NCBI GenBank assembly: GCA_014526335.1
Contig: JACTAT010000022.1
Span: 2,052,604-2,116,603, forward strand
Direction: 5' to 3'
Source: Chrysaora quinquecirrha
Taxonomy: Eukaryota > Cnidaria > Scyphozoa > Semaeostomeae > Pelagiidae
DNA: 64,000 nucleotides
Part shown: one piece after another, positions 46,899-59,500 of the stretch
Layout: each line of letters starts with the position of its first letter
Position numbering within the stretch: position 1 is the stretch's first letter
Position numbers and translations under genes: made by a program
Notes under the pieces: generated by a model
Told to the model about the DNA's origin: nothing
The model's database searches: none
What the model saw: the letters and a program-made list of their open reading frames with translations, nothing else

Positions 46899-49800
46899 TT
46901 AATGAGTTTGGTCCATTTGTTGTGGTTCTGCAGCAGTCAAATCATTATGATCTTGTTGCTGCATATGTAAATTAGCTCTAAGTAGAGCATTTTCTCTTCT
47001 CAGTTCCTCTGTTTGTTGTCTAAGGACTTGATTCTCGACTATCAATCTGTCATGGTCTTTCAATGTTTCAGCTAATCTTTCGTTTGTTGCACGAAGTTTT
47101 CCAATGTAATCCAAGGTTTTTGATAATATCCCACCTTTGCTCTACAACAGAAATCAACAGTAAATATACCTTTTTTATAAAACCTACTTTATAAGAAAAG
47201 ATGTTGTTTTCTGAGGAACACTTAAGAAACTCGGGGCTGAAAATTCCCAAAGAATTAAGGTTCTTTAAGCAACTATCAGGCTCGGATAAAAACTAAGAAT
47301 AACCTTCTTCAAGAAACAAGACGGTTTGTACAACTAAATAACCGAATAACATCATATTTCCCATCATATTTCCTTAAAAGACTTAATCTATATTTAAAGT
47401 TAAAAGACTAATCAAGTTTAATGAATTTGCTGTAAAAATTAGTATTCATAAATATATAACGACAAGTAAAAATTTGACAACAAAAACGACATCATTTATT
47501 CGACAAGACATTTTTTCGGACGTAGATACGTGAATAACGTGAATGTGAAAAATTGTAAAAAGCTTATTCAACTTGTAAAAGACAGATTTCGTTCCTTGTT
47601 TCCATGGCTTTTAGACTTAGCCAAAACATGTTTTTGGAATAACAGATGTCGTTTTTGTTGTCCAATTTCTAGCTGGTTTCATTTCTTAAACTTTCTGAAT
47701 AGTTTCAAAGGCAGTACTTTTCAACGTTTTAGATATTTAATCATAAGTGAGCTACGACAATTGTTACAATTACCTTGACTGGGATTTGAAACAGTGATAA
47801 TTCATCTTTATAGCATGATATCGTAATCATAACCTATTCCTTGGTGCTTCTTAAGCTAAATTGTGTATTTAGCGAGCGCCAGTCACTCGGACCTCTATAG
47901 TAGGTTAAGTAATCGAGACCTCGACCCTGGCTGTGATGTTACCGTAGCTAGGCTTAAACCTCGATCTTGCTGAGTTTCTGATACCAGGAGTCAGCTGGAT
48001 TAGACCACGACGTCACAGCACCTTCTGTTTTCGTCAAAACTATTTTATTTAAGACGTTTAGAAGAGAATTGGAAAATTGATGGAAGAAAAGTCTCTAACA
48101 TATTCCTAATTCTGTCGTCAAAACTATTCTCCTTACCTGTCCTTGTTTGCTTTGATCTTCCTGACATTCTGGCACAATTGTTGCCAATTTCATAATCCAT
48201 GTGTTGATTTTGTCCCTTCTTCGTCTTTCAACTTTGAAATAAGAAAAAATTACAAACATATCTCTAGAATACGAATACGTTTATCTTCCATAAAAAAAAC
48301 ACAATTCTAAAATTTCAAGAATATGCTAGTTTTTGTTTCCCAGCAGAAACAAAATATTCTACATGCCTTCGTTATGAGTTGCCCTTCTTCTTTCATCCCT
48401 TGAGGATCTTCCACTTGTTTCAACTTTCCTACAAAATATAATCCAATACCAAATTAGGCATTTTGTGGCATTGCTTATATTATGGGTTGTATAATATTTA
48501 TAGGGCAAAAATAACCTTTTGCAATTTTGTTGTCTATTAATATTATTATTTTCTTAGCTAACCTAAAATGACATCGTTAAAAGTTTTAAGGGAGCTCAGA
48601 TGGATTTTGGGACAAATTTTCCTTTGCAGGGCCAACAGGACATAATTTCTCACAGATATGTTTGTTGAGTACATTTAGTTTGTGCTTGAAGTAACTTTTT
48701 AAGCTCAAATTTAAAAAAGTGCCAAGTTGTTTTAGCATTTTGCCAATTTTGAAGTTTTATGCCCCTACTATAACAACTCTAATTGGGCTACAATTATACA
48801 CTCCCTGTGGTATGTTGCCTGCATTTAAAGTTCATTTAAGTTCATCATATATTACCTGAATTCCACTGGTATGGCAGAATCAGCATCAACTGCAAATGTT
48901 GCCGCATCTCCCATCCTGAAATGTTCATATTACTTGATTATTATCTAAGACGTTAACAGATTTTATGGTAAAAGATTGTATATATATGAAGATCGCATAT
49001 ATTTAGTTGATGGTTAATGTAGATTGCAAACTTACGAAGCAATGGGATGTCCTCTTGGTGCAATTATTCTTTGTGGATTGCTGCCAGAAACTGTTGGAAT
49101 CATATCTTGTGGAGACATCATCACATAAAATTGTCCAGCTGAAAAATTAAATGTGATCACCTTATACAGTCGTAATTACCATAATTATGATTAGTTATGC
49201 AAGCATTGCCCAATGTTCCAGTATACATTCCATGTAGCCTCCAGAGTGGTAGTAAGACTGGGGGTGCCACAAGCATGGGGGCATGGGGGCAGTGGGGGTA
49301 TTTGCCCTTTTCCCTCATAAGAATGGTGAAATTCTTTGATTTTCCTATTGTTTTGCCCTGAATTTGTTGCTTGTGCCCCCGCTGCCAGGTGCACCAATGC
49401 CTTGCTTCTGGCACCTCTGGTAAGACAGAATGCATCCTGGTGATCTTCTATGCATTTTCAAGTATCTGGATGCTGCATTCTCCTGTCTTAAAATTTGCTT
49501 GCTGCATATTAGAGCTTGACTTAGAGAGTGTTGGGTAGAGAAAAGTGAAGGGTAGAACAGATAGCGGGATGGCAAAACAGATCGAGGAGAGGGCTGTAAC
49601 AGAAAGAAATGGATTGAACACAGGGGGGGTGAGTGGAGCTTAAATGAAAGATAAAAGGTAAAGAGAAAGGGGAGAGGGAGAAAAGGGGGAGGGGTGGGTC
49701 TGAAACAGAGGTGGGAAAGAATAACAAAGGGAGAGGGGTAGTCGCCAGGCTGGAATTTTGCACACTGTGCCCTGCTGAAGGCTATTGTTCTTCAAACAAT

Positions 49801-50629
49801 AGGGGTATTGTTTCTATTGTTTTGGCCAATGTGAACAGCAAAGTTGGAACGTTTCCACCATGGGAAAGTAGAAGAATGCGGTTAGTAATTTAAAGACAGA
49901 TGAAGGATAAGTAGTGATGATAATGATAAAGTCACAATCATTATCATCATTGATGGCTATCATCATCATTAATGATTACTATGATTAAGGATGATGACAA
50001 TCATTAATCACTACATTGCAAAATATACCTGCACCATTGGATGTATCAGCCGTTTGCACTGCAGGGTAATACGTGTACTTAGTACCTTCTGCATTATTCT
50101 CGACTGTCACACTTGCAGGAACTTGTCCACTGCTATCAACATTGACAACTTCAGTGGAAGACAGGACATTTTGAACCTGGGTCACAACTTGAGATGTCCC
50201 CCCAGTGCTTGACATTGCAAAGCTTGTTGTACTGAGGCCAGATACTGAACCTTGTCCAGTAGGGTCGTTTGAATGCACAGTCATGACTCTAAGTTGGTTA
50301 TTTTGCTCGCTTGCCAGGTTCAAAGCTTGTGAGCCATCAGTGTTCTGTGATGAACCAGGGTATTGAAAATTCCCAGTTGCAGAGCCCGCGAAATCACTTT
50401 GTCGCTGAATTTTCAAATCTTCTACATCACTCACTGACACTTGGGTCGGCAATGAATTATCAGTTTGAAAATTCGTGTTTGTTTTGTTGTCGACGACTTT
50501 GTTGAGGTCAAGGTTGGCAGCGTCTTTCCCGCCAGAATCAATCGCTTCACGAAGAAGATGTAAAGATGGCGTGGTCGTCTGTGATATGGTTGTCGCTGTG
50601 CTGGTCATAGGTCCATGTAACGTGCTCAT
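46899..50629 (-). CDS. USF1: Upstream stimulatory factor (USF) bHLH-leucine zipper transcription factor
   Basis: Six exons on the minus strand: 50029-50629 (start ATG at 50629), 49036-49138, 48856-48915, 48367-48428, 48137-48231 and 46899-47141, in frame throughout and giving 387 residues. The N-terminus is a Ser/Thr/Gln-rich activation region. GTKYTYYPAV and AGQFYVMMSPQDMIP, then IIAPRG, are the USF-specific region. The basic region is SSRDERRRATHNEVERRRRD. The helix-loop-helix runs from INTWIMKLATIVPE to SKGGILSKTLDYIGKL. A leucine zipper follows (NERLAETLKDHDRLIVENQV, LRQQTEELRRENALLRANLH). USF dimers bind E-boxes (CACGTG) in the nucleus. Because it seems to be one pre-duplication USF, it could be named USF1 or USF2; the symbol is approximate. 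The fourth exon ends at a GC donor (GAAG/GCATGT), the other introns at GT. Confidence 0.92.
47950..48025 (-). repeat. tRNA-like SINE fragment in USF intron 5
   Basis: On the minus strand GTCGTGGTCTAATCCAGCTG with a later GAGGTTTAAGCCTAGC resembles diverged A- and B-box segments. No tRNA fold could be drawn. Confidence 0.35.
49910..50010. repeat. ATC/GAT-rich inverted simple repeat in USF intron 1
   Basis: GATGATAATGATAAAGTCACAATCATTATCATC folds back on itself, followed by more ATCATC units, next to the donor of the first USF exon. Confidence 0.6.
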
Positions 50630-51499
50630 TTATTTAGAAAGTTTTCTTCTTTCAAAATATTAAATATCGTCACATGTGCAAGATAAATCTCTTGATATTT
50701 TGATGTTTGTATCACGCGGCAAAAAACGTAATCATCACATGACAATTTGTTCTTGTCATGTGGTGTCTTCCTTCTTCGATTTGCAAATGGCGTCCAACTT
50801 CAACTAACGCCAAAACTTTGCATAAATTATCATAAATAATTTATTACCTATTCATTATGTGAAAATTTGCATGCAATATTATGCGTCATTGCATAATTTT
50901 GCATAAGCCAAGTTTTAAATTTCATGGATCATTCTTGGTGCATTTATTTTCATATTTCTTGATTGCTTTATGTATTTACCCGCATATTACCTATTACTCT
51001 GAAATACCATACCAAGACGAAACAATTTAAGGCCATTAATATTATGCAATTTTAAGCATAAATTAACATAATTTGCATAATGAACATGGTGTTTATTCAT
51101 GCATAACCTTTAAGAAAACATACCTACTAGCGCCAGGAAAACAATTTCTCAGCGGATTTGCTGCATATTTAGCCAGAAACAACGTAATATTATTAAAATA
51201 AGGTCTTCTTGAAAATTCTTTAAAAATTTGGTTTTGGCATGGCACTATAGTTTGGGCTTTGGCTGACTGACTAGTTATGCATAGAAAGACAAAAAATTTT
51301 TCACGAAAGAACATCCGATCATAAAGTATTCTTATCTGAACTATTTACAACAGTGTATAATCTATTCATAATTACAGTCAGCAAATTTATGCAAAAATTA
51401 ACTAATTTATGAACAGGGACTGAGGTGCATCACGCAAGAGAACTTCATGTGAATGCAGAAACGTGTGCTGAATTTTAGGCATTCTAGAAGTCTTTAATT
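50630..51499. other. Intergenic region, USF promoter side / FBXO36 3' side
   Basis: 0.87 kb. The left part should hold the USF promoter and the right part the FBXO36 3' UTR. The centre is rich in TTTGCATAA/TTATGCAAA-type strings. The 73-aa open frame at 51093-51314 has no recognisable feature. Confidence 0.5.
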
Positions 51500-52081
51500 T
51501 CATGTTTTTGCCATTTTCATTTCTCTTTCCTTTCGTTTCATATCTGCACTTTTCCTCATCCTAGAAACTTCTTTCTGCAGTTGAATCTTGTTAGTGAAGA
51601 AAGTTTTCCTCCAGCCAATATCCTTAGCTAATGACTTGACTTCCTCCGAAACTTTTCCAGAATATTTTGCATAAATAGATCGCCATAGCTCATCACTTGC
51701 ACACGATCTTCTCAAAGCAGTGCAAACTTGGGAAAGCCTTGTAATATCTGTTAACTCTAGTTCATGCAATATTTTCATCACAACATTATCTGGCATTCTA
51801 ATCAACCAATCTTCAAAAATCATTCCTTGGACATAATGCAATATACCATCTCCAAAAATACGACTTATTTCAGCGTGAGTTACAGTATCGTATCTAAAAT
51901 CTTCATGGCTAACTCGCTTTTGGCTTGGGGGAATCTGAATCTGGTCCTTTCGAAGTGAAATCCGCCATGATCTCCACAAAACTTCGGTTTCAGTAACCAA
52001 CAGCTGGTGAAAATCTTTCGATGGCGCAGGAGCTTGGGCTGATTTTTCAAACAGGATGTTTCCTCTTGACATGTAAGGCAT
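51500..52081 (-). CDS. FBXO36: F-box only protein 36
   Basis: A single coding exon of 193 residues on the minus strand, near the usual length of FBXO36. The N-terminal block ILFEKSAQAPAPSKDFHQLL then VTETEVLWRSWRISLR, the IFGDGILHYVQGM block and the C-terminal DIGWRKTFFTNKIQLQKEVS are FBXO36 hallmarks. The F-box itself is about residues 92-140 (LIRMPDNVVMKILHELELTD, ITRLSQVCTALRRSC, LWRSIY). F-box proteins bring substrates to SCF (Skp1-Cul1) ubiquitin ligases; FBXO36 substrates are not known to me. The C-terminus is Lys/Arg/Met-rich. There is no frame problem. It is followed 3' by USF on the same strand. Confidence 0.93.
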   Translation of the reverse strand: MPYMSRGNILFEKSAQAPAPSKDFHQLLVTETEVLWRSWRISLRKDQIQIPPSQKRVSHEDFRYDTVTHAEISRIFGDGILHYVQGMIFEDWLIRMPDNVVMKILHELELTDITRLSQVCTALRRSCASDELWRSIYAKYSGKVSEEVKSLAKDIGWRKTFFTNKIQLQKEVSRMRKSADMKRKEREMKMAKT

Positions 52082-52551
52082 TTTGAAGCTGGTTTCAAAC
52101 TTCTTATCAGATGGAACAAACAGAGATAATTAATTTTAAGTTTCCCGCTTTGATTTGTCACCAAATTTGTTGTGAATAGCCAAAGTGTAACAAACAATAG
52201 AATCACTAGGAAACATTGCATTATGGGACGCACATGTCAGGATAGTTAGTTAGGCCCGTTAGGCCCATTTAGGCCAACAGGACTGGAAATAAACTAACTT
52301 TCATTGTTAGTTACCTTATGATCATAAATGTCGAAGATATTTGATTAATAGAAAGAAGACAACTATTTTTATAAGATTCCTTGCTTTCCCAAGAATTTTC
52401 CAGTTTAATTTTCAATATAATTCAGTTTTTATAATTTGTTCCTCTGATAAAACTATAAGACAAAAATTTCTCTTTGCTAATAAGGAAAATATATTCAGGC
52501 TAATTCTAACTCTATATTTTGATAATTTTCATTTTAATGATTAAAATTTCT
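52082..52551. other. Short intergenic region, B3GALT6 3' end / FBXO36 promoter
   Basis: 470 bp between two minus-strand genes. It should hold the FBXO36 promoter and 5' UTR and the B3GALT6 3' UTR. I see no other feature. Confidence 0.5.
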
Positions 52552-54176
52552 TTATGGTATCTTCTTTGTTCTTCTACAACACTTTGACGGTTGAACTTGC
52601 CAGTTATAATCAAATGAAGGTATTTTTGAAAACTCCACTTCACATAAACGATTATTTACTGTAAGTTCATGATATTTTTTATACATATCATCAATTGATT
52701 GCTTGTGAGAGACGATATGTTTGTTATTGCATCCTCTTGACTTATATTCGGTATCAAATCTGACATCGTGGAATCTGTTCAAAAGAACTGGTGCAAGCCA
52801 TGCTCCTGCAAAACAAAGAGATTGAGGATTAAGAGGGAGACATCACTGCTACTGTACATATTTTAATTAAATTTCTTATGGTCTTCTTTTTGTGGATTTT
52901 GGCAGTGCAGGGGCCTCTAGGATGAAAAACACAAATTTGGCACAAATGGCATCAACCATTACTGCTGCAAAGTTTGGTGGCCTTGGTTCTATCAGTCATA
53001 TGGCCCTCCTACCCCCTCCAAGATCCAATGGTCCAAAAATTGTATAAGAAGCAGTTCTTATTTTGACTGGGCAGCTCTCAGCAGTGGCATATTCAAGGCT
53101 GAAGCCAAAGGGGGCTAGGGGCACAGTGCCCCAAAATATGTTTACAAAAGTTCTATTGTTCTTTCAACAATAGACATAAGCTCTATTGTTCCTTTAACAA
53201 TAGGACTTTTTTACAAGATTTGATTCCAATGTCTATTATCAACAATTTCATCTTCCATGCATCATGCCCCTCAGTGCGAGTGACATGGGGCTTGGTGATG
53301 GTCTGTAAGAGACAGTTCTTGGAGCCCTCTTACTGTATGTTCCAGCCTTAAATACTATGCCCCCAAAACACCCTGGTTTGATTGTTGTCAATGGAATTGA
53401 CCCCTTACCAACTGCGACATCCTCATTATTGTAAATCTGCAGCATATCTGATATATTTGCCATGTAATTGACAAGATCTTGACTCAATAAATAACCACCA
53501 CCATTGGCATATGGAAGATATTTATCACAAAGTATCCAGTTCTTTTCAGCCCATTTTCCAATTTTCTTCACATTCGCATCTCCACGGAAAAACCCCCAAT
53601 AAATTCTTTCAAACTTTTCTCTTGCTGCTAAATCTTTGACAAGAACATTTGTTCTGACAAAAGAATCATCATCAACTTTTAAAATGAAATTGCTTTGAAC
53701 ATTATTCTTGACCCAGATAAAAGTTTTCAATAATTTCATCGTTAACGAATAATAATTATCTTCATGATTTGATAAAAGTAGGAGATCCCCATGTTGATTT
53801 CTCTCTCTAATTAGATTCTCTAAAAGTTCATTATCCAAACCAGAGGTGCCAATGACAAATCTGTGCCCCACTTTCACACTATTTGGAACTTGAAATGATA
53901 ACCATGTCTCTCGAATTGCTTTTCTCTTTTCATACCCGTTTGGTGAAGAAAGAATAATGATGAACATAAAAAAATCCAACTTTTCCTTTGTTCCTTGTAT
54001 GCTGGTATCAAATTTTGAAAGAGGGTTTCGTATTTCCCGGCGAGAAACATTATTTTTTCATAATTATCTTGTTTCATGTAACTTTTTATCAGCAATAATA
54101 AAAGAATAAAGTTTATTCCGATGCTTATTATCATTCCATTTCTCATTCGCCAAAATCTGCTTAAAATAAACTTCAT
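52552..54176 (-). CDS. B3GALT6: Beta-1,3-galactosyltransferase 6 (GAG linker galactosyltransferase II)
   Basis: Two exons on the minus strand: 53409-54176 (start ATG at 54176) and 52552-52805, together about 340 residues. It is a type II Golgi enzyme: a short cytosolic tail, then a membrane anchor (MIISIGINFILLLLLIK). The GT31 blocks follow: KRKAIRETW, FVIGTSGLDNELLE, HGDLLLL, FILKVDDDSFVRTN with the DxD-type metal site, RIYWGFFRGDANV, LPYANGGGYLLS and NNEDVAVG. The second exon gives AWLAP, FDTEYKSRGCNN, HKQSIDDM and the C-terminal SKCCRRTKKIP. These are specific to B3GALT6, which adds the second galactose of the proteoglycan linker tetrasaccharide. The frame breaks at a T4 run (53981-53984, plus strand): one more base joins KEQRKK to LDFFMFIIILSS. 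The intron holds CTATTGTT...AACAATAG hairpins near 53150-53205. Confidence 0.93.
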
Positions 54177-55055
54177 TTTATTAAGATCAATAAAAATTAC
54201 TGCAAATTTTCACACACGTATTTCAAAATAAATTGATCATAATGCGCATGCTCTTACTCGATCGTTTTGCTTCTCGTGATGAAATCTGCAAATTTGGGCA
54301 AAGAAAAACTTGCCTAAAAGTTTCTTAATTTTACCTCTGTGCTATACTGGGTCTTTTAATGAGTTGCCTATATCTATTACTTTTCAGATACTTGATAAAA
54401 TGTTTCTTTGTTAGCTCTGAAATTCCTTCAGACAGACTTTTTCTGACATCCATGTGTTTTTTCGTTGATCTTTTATTCAAAATGTTGTCGTCACCAGTTA
54501 GCTTTGGATACCGGAAGTACACAACAACAAAATCAACCAATCACAGAGCTCGAAAGTGGCATAAGTTATTTTGGAGATTCCCGCCAAAGAGACGAACCGA
54601 ATTCATTTCAGGGGGTTTCCTATTCACACCGCTACATTAAACTTCAGCAGCAAATTGAAACGAAACTAAAATTTTTCACCGAAAACTAATCAAAGCAATT
54701 CAATACTAGATTTTATGCCACTTAAGGTATTTAGAAAACTTAATTTCTTTTTTTGCTCGTTTTTCGCATAATTTACATAATCTGTTTCGTTTGGAGTAAC
54801 CTCCGTCTCACAAAGTCCTTCAGCATTCCGGTGAGATTTGAGAGCATGCGCGGGCAAGTTTTCTGTCTGAACTAACGTGAATGAGGATCGAGCGAAACAG
54901 TGGCCTGGTTTGAGTTTGTAACAACGTAAGTAATAAGGAAAAAGCTGGATTTTTGTGACTTATTTCTCATAAAATACCATCAGAGATATTGATCTAATAA
55001 AGCAACAAACAGATATCGTGGAGAGGATTTTTTGGTTTCTTTTTGATGGCCGGCT
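54177..55055. promoter_or_regulatory. Divergent promoter region, B3GALT6 / SAP130
   Basis: 879 bp between start codons on opposite strands. Open frames at 54331-54689 on both strands have no recognisable features. No positioned TATA box was seen. Promoter function is inferred from gene orientation. Confidence 0.5.
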
Positions 55056-56548
55056 ATGAGTCGTTCTCACGAGGAAAGGCAAGATATACGCGGAGAAGGC
55101 GTGTTGAATAGTGCTAACAATCGAGCTTTGAACCCAGTCATGTCAGCGTCAAGTTTGGAGAAAGAAAAACACGAAAAGCAAATCTTAGGAAAGCTGAATT
55201 CAGGTAGAATTTGTTTATTAATTCCTGGTAGCATTAATGAGCTCCTTCAGTTGGTATTTAGTAGCATACTTGCAAAACGTTAGGGCTGTGTTCATGTCTT
55301 TGGCCTAAAGAAATTTTGAGCAACTCACACACACAAAGTTTGGGGTTTGCAGTTATCTTTTCTTCAGAAAAAGCAGTTTTTCAATTAAATCAACCCCCTA
55401 GGTCCTCGCCAGTCATTTTAAGCGTAATTTTGTGTTCTAAACTGTCAATTAGGAGCCCTAAAGTCAAAGGCAAAAAAAACTAGTAGGGAAATTCTTGAGG
55501 CCGAATTCGCTTTTGAAGTATGGTAGTGGTTCGGTAACCCAGCGCTGTTTCCAATCAAAACAAGATTAGTTTTGTGCGTGCTTCGATTTCGATCGCTTTT
55601 CCGCTTTCCTATCTTCCGATTTTCAAAATCTGGACTAAGATATTTTGATTTATATCTATCAAAATAATATTCTGACTCTTAAATCCTTATTTCGTGATTA
55701 GTTTGATTGTTCCGCTCAGGGGATTCCTAACTGAAGATGCCTCTTCATATTTTATTTGATTTTTTCTTCGTAGTCGCATTTCTGCAGGTCGATTTTCACG
55801 CTTGAAATAATTTTGTGTTTTGCAGGAAACGAGCCTTCTGGCTACAGAGCTGTAGATCTGATGAAGGTTTGTCATTTTGTTTATGTCCCTTCTTCAGTTT
55901 CATTTTTGCAAATGAATTAATTCTTTTGCTCATCAGACCCTTAGAAAATTCAAAGCCCCTTCTGTTAAATCAATGAATGACGACTTTCTTTATTTCCTCA
56001 ACAGCCAAGCAACAAACAAATGAACAGCTCAATTACACACCTTCCAGCAGTTGGATCTGCCCCATTACCCCCAATACCCCCTTTGCAAGCCCCATTGTTG
56101 ACTAGCATTCTTCCTGGTCCTGGTCATCCATTGATTCCACCTGGATTATCGCATACCTCTCTTTTGAGGGGTGGAACACTACCTGCTCAGATACCATTGA
56201 TGGGAAAGGCAGCTGCAGCAGTAGCACCACCAAGAGCAAGCATTGTTGCACCTTCACTGAGGGCAGCTTCAATTCCTCTTTTGAAAACAGCAACAAATCC
56301 AAGCCAGGTAACGCTTGATTTTTCTGCTATAATCTTGTTTCTTTGTAACTTTTTGTATAATATCCCTTAGAAATATCCCTTGTCTCTAACCTTTCATCCC
56401 TTGTCTATGAGCCCTAGGCTCCTATAAGACAATGTTTATCATCCCTAGCACCATCATCATTACAAACATTGTTGTCTGCATAACAATCATCATCTTCATC
56501 ATTATAACCATCACCATCATCATCATCATCATTATTGTCATCATTATT

Positions 56549-56580
<32 letters not shown>

Positions 56581-59500
56581 GATTTTCATGATTATCACTC
56601 TGCATCATCATCACTGTGTAATTTAGCTTTATCTCAGTCATTGTTATTGTTATCATTATCATCAATCAACATTGTAATCATTGTAATCATAATCATCTTC
56701 ACCATTGTAATCATTATAATCATCATAGTCCGTCTTTGTAACCATCATTACCATCACCATCATCTTCTTTATCCACAAATCAAGCTTTGTCTTCTTCGTA
56801 ATCAGTACAATCATCTTCATCATCATTATCATTGTCATTGTTTGTTAATTTAATGTACCTCTAAAACCTCTCCAAACCATCTTATCTTTGAGGCCATCAT
56901 CTTTGAGTAGTGCAAAATTTCAAAATTGTGAGTAACAGCAGAAAAATTTGAATGTCAGAAACAGACCAAAACAATTTTTCCCCTGGTACTTGCAATACTA
57001 AAAAGATTCCTACAATTCACTTTCAAACTCCTACCTCCTAACAATTCACACTTCTTTGCAGATTCAGATTACTGGCAAAGGCTCAAGTATTTTTTCTCCA
57101 ATTGGTACAACAAACAGAGTTTCCTCGTCATCCCCTGGATCAGTTTTATCTCGTCCTAATGAACACACTAGAATCATGGAACCAAAAGTATCTCAATCTG
57201 AAATCCACAGTATGCGAGGTGTTATCAATTCTTCTAACATAACACAGATTCTGGCACGGCCACAGTTCAAGTCATAGCTTCAGGAACAGCTTCAGTTGCT
57301 CACCCAGCAGTTCTTTCTCAACCAAAACCATTTCCAGTCATCCCAGGTGCAAATGTTCTCAAGATTGGATCTTCAAATCCTCAACATAGCCAGACTGTTA
57401 CATCCATGATATCAACTACAACAGTCTCTATGACTACAACATATAAAACATCAGCTCCTCAAAACAGTATTACAATAAGTAAGTTTATTCAAATCCATTT
57501 TATAGTTTATTCGATTGAATCACTTTATCTCTCATTAGCAAACGAGCCTTGATCTCTGTACAAAATACTGTTTGAAACACCTCTTTTTATTCTTTTGCTG
57601 ACAATAGCAAGATGCTGAAAGCTTTGCTGACTATACCACGATGTTGCATAATTCTTTTAGTGGCTTTGTAACATATAAACTCTTCAACAACCTGGCATAA
57701 TCTGACTCAAAATATACACTGAAAATCATATACAAGGGGCATTCAAAACGTTTCTCTGTCTGAGGTACTCTTCAGCATTGTCAATCAAGTTTGCATGCCC
57801 TGGAACCACTTGTTGTAAGACTGTATAGTTTTAGGTTTACCCTATATGTGCTTTAAAATGCCCCCAACTGCAGTATCACATTACATCCCACAAAGTTTCT
57901 ACTTGATAGAAGAGTACTGCGGACACATTGAATAAGTATAAGAACAATTGCAATATTTTGGTGCAGCATTCTAAAAACTGACTTCTGCTTCCAACATTCT
58001 CCATATAATTATTAAATTGTATTCTTCCATAGGCAAGATATATCCTCAACCAATTCTTATTCCATCTACAACATCTGGAGCAACAAGTACAACTAGACCT
58101 GACCTTCAGGTATTCAAAATTTAGATATTCATTTTTTGATATTTATTTTTGGATCTTCTTCTAGAAGTATATTTAATAGTCTGGTGAATCCTTGTCTTTT
58201 GTGACTTTGTAAGGTTACTACTTTGTAACATTACTACTTTCCATATTATTTCCACATTTAGAGAGCAGCGTAGCATAGTGATTAGCACTTACTACCATTA
58301 GTTAATATAGTCAGGAAAATTCTTGTTAACAATGAAATATTTTGTTCTTTGTAGGATCATCAAAAAGTGATATCGTCAAATGCAAGTCATGGTCGACATA
58401 CTCCACCAGTTTCATCAAATCATCATTCTTCTCATGCTCATTACGGACTCAGTGCTTCAAGCTATGCAACGTCTCATCAGGCACATGTACCACATACTAC
58501 AAATGGTATGAGTCATCTTCAGCTTCTCGTCGTTTTACGGTGTTTCTTATTAAAAGTTATCACCCAACATAATGCTGGCTCACCCACCAAGCTTGCGAAC
58601 GTTGCCAACATTTTGCCCAACATCAATGTTTGAGTCTGGCTTTACAAAGACATATATCAATTAATCATTTACCTTGTATTTTCTAGCGTCTACAGATAGC
58701 AAGAACGACAGGTTGAAGCCTGGAAATCCATCATTACAATATGCAATCGGATCGTATTTCCCAATCGATTCATCATTCCCTCACTCTCTTAGTGTTCATC
58801 CATTTACACAAAGCTCACAGTATGCTCATCGATACGTGCAAGCATTGGCTGGCAATAATTCTGCATTGGGTTCGTTTCCAATGTTTGTTGAAGGAACAAG
58901 AGGATTTGCTGCACCTTTGCCTATCCCTGGAATGACAGCTCCGGCAAGAGGTAATTTTCATGTTAAAAAACAATTTTATTTCTTTTTGATACTGTTTGTT
59001 TTCTCAAGAGGCTTTTGACTCAACGAAATGACGTACAAGATTCCCGGATTTTAAAGAGATTTCTATAAAAGTAATATCAGCCAAGAGTGTACAGGATTCC
59101 TAGTAGTCAATTGCCCTTCGGATTTCCTTGACTATGCGCCTTTGGGTACTTAAATCGTTTGATCCTTTTCTAATCAACAATTAATTGTTTTTCATAGATT
59201 CTCATCATCATGCATCGCCAGCAGCAGAGTCACCGATCATGAATAATTCTTATGCTTTGCATAATTTCCCAAATCTTCAACCTTCAAATTACCACGCAAA
59301 TGTTTCAAGCAGTAATACCTCATCTTCTCGACCTGGTCCTGGCATTTTGCGTAAAAGAACAGTTGACGGGTAAGTGCAGTGATTACGAATGATTTCAATG
59401 ATTCAAGTGATTGGTACAAGTCAATCTAGTGGGCGTTGCTCCCAGGGGGAACAATTTCATCAAATAACAGAAAGAAAGAAAAGAACACTTGACTTACTGC

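Noticed and set aside
56414..56853. Open frames of poly-Asp/His/Ile type in SAP130 introns (also 60588-60770)
   Set aside because: They are translations of ATC/GAT trinucleotide tracts inside introns.
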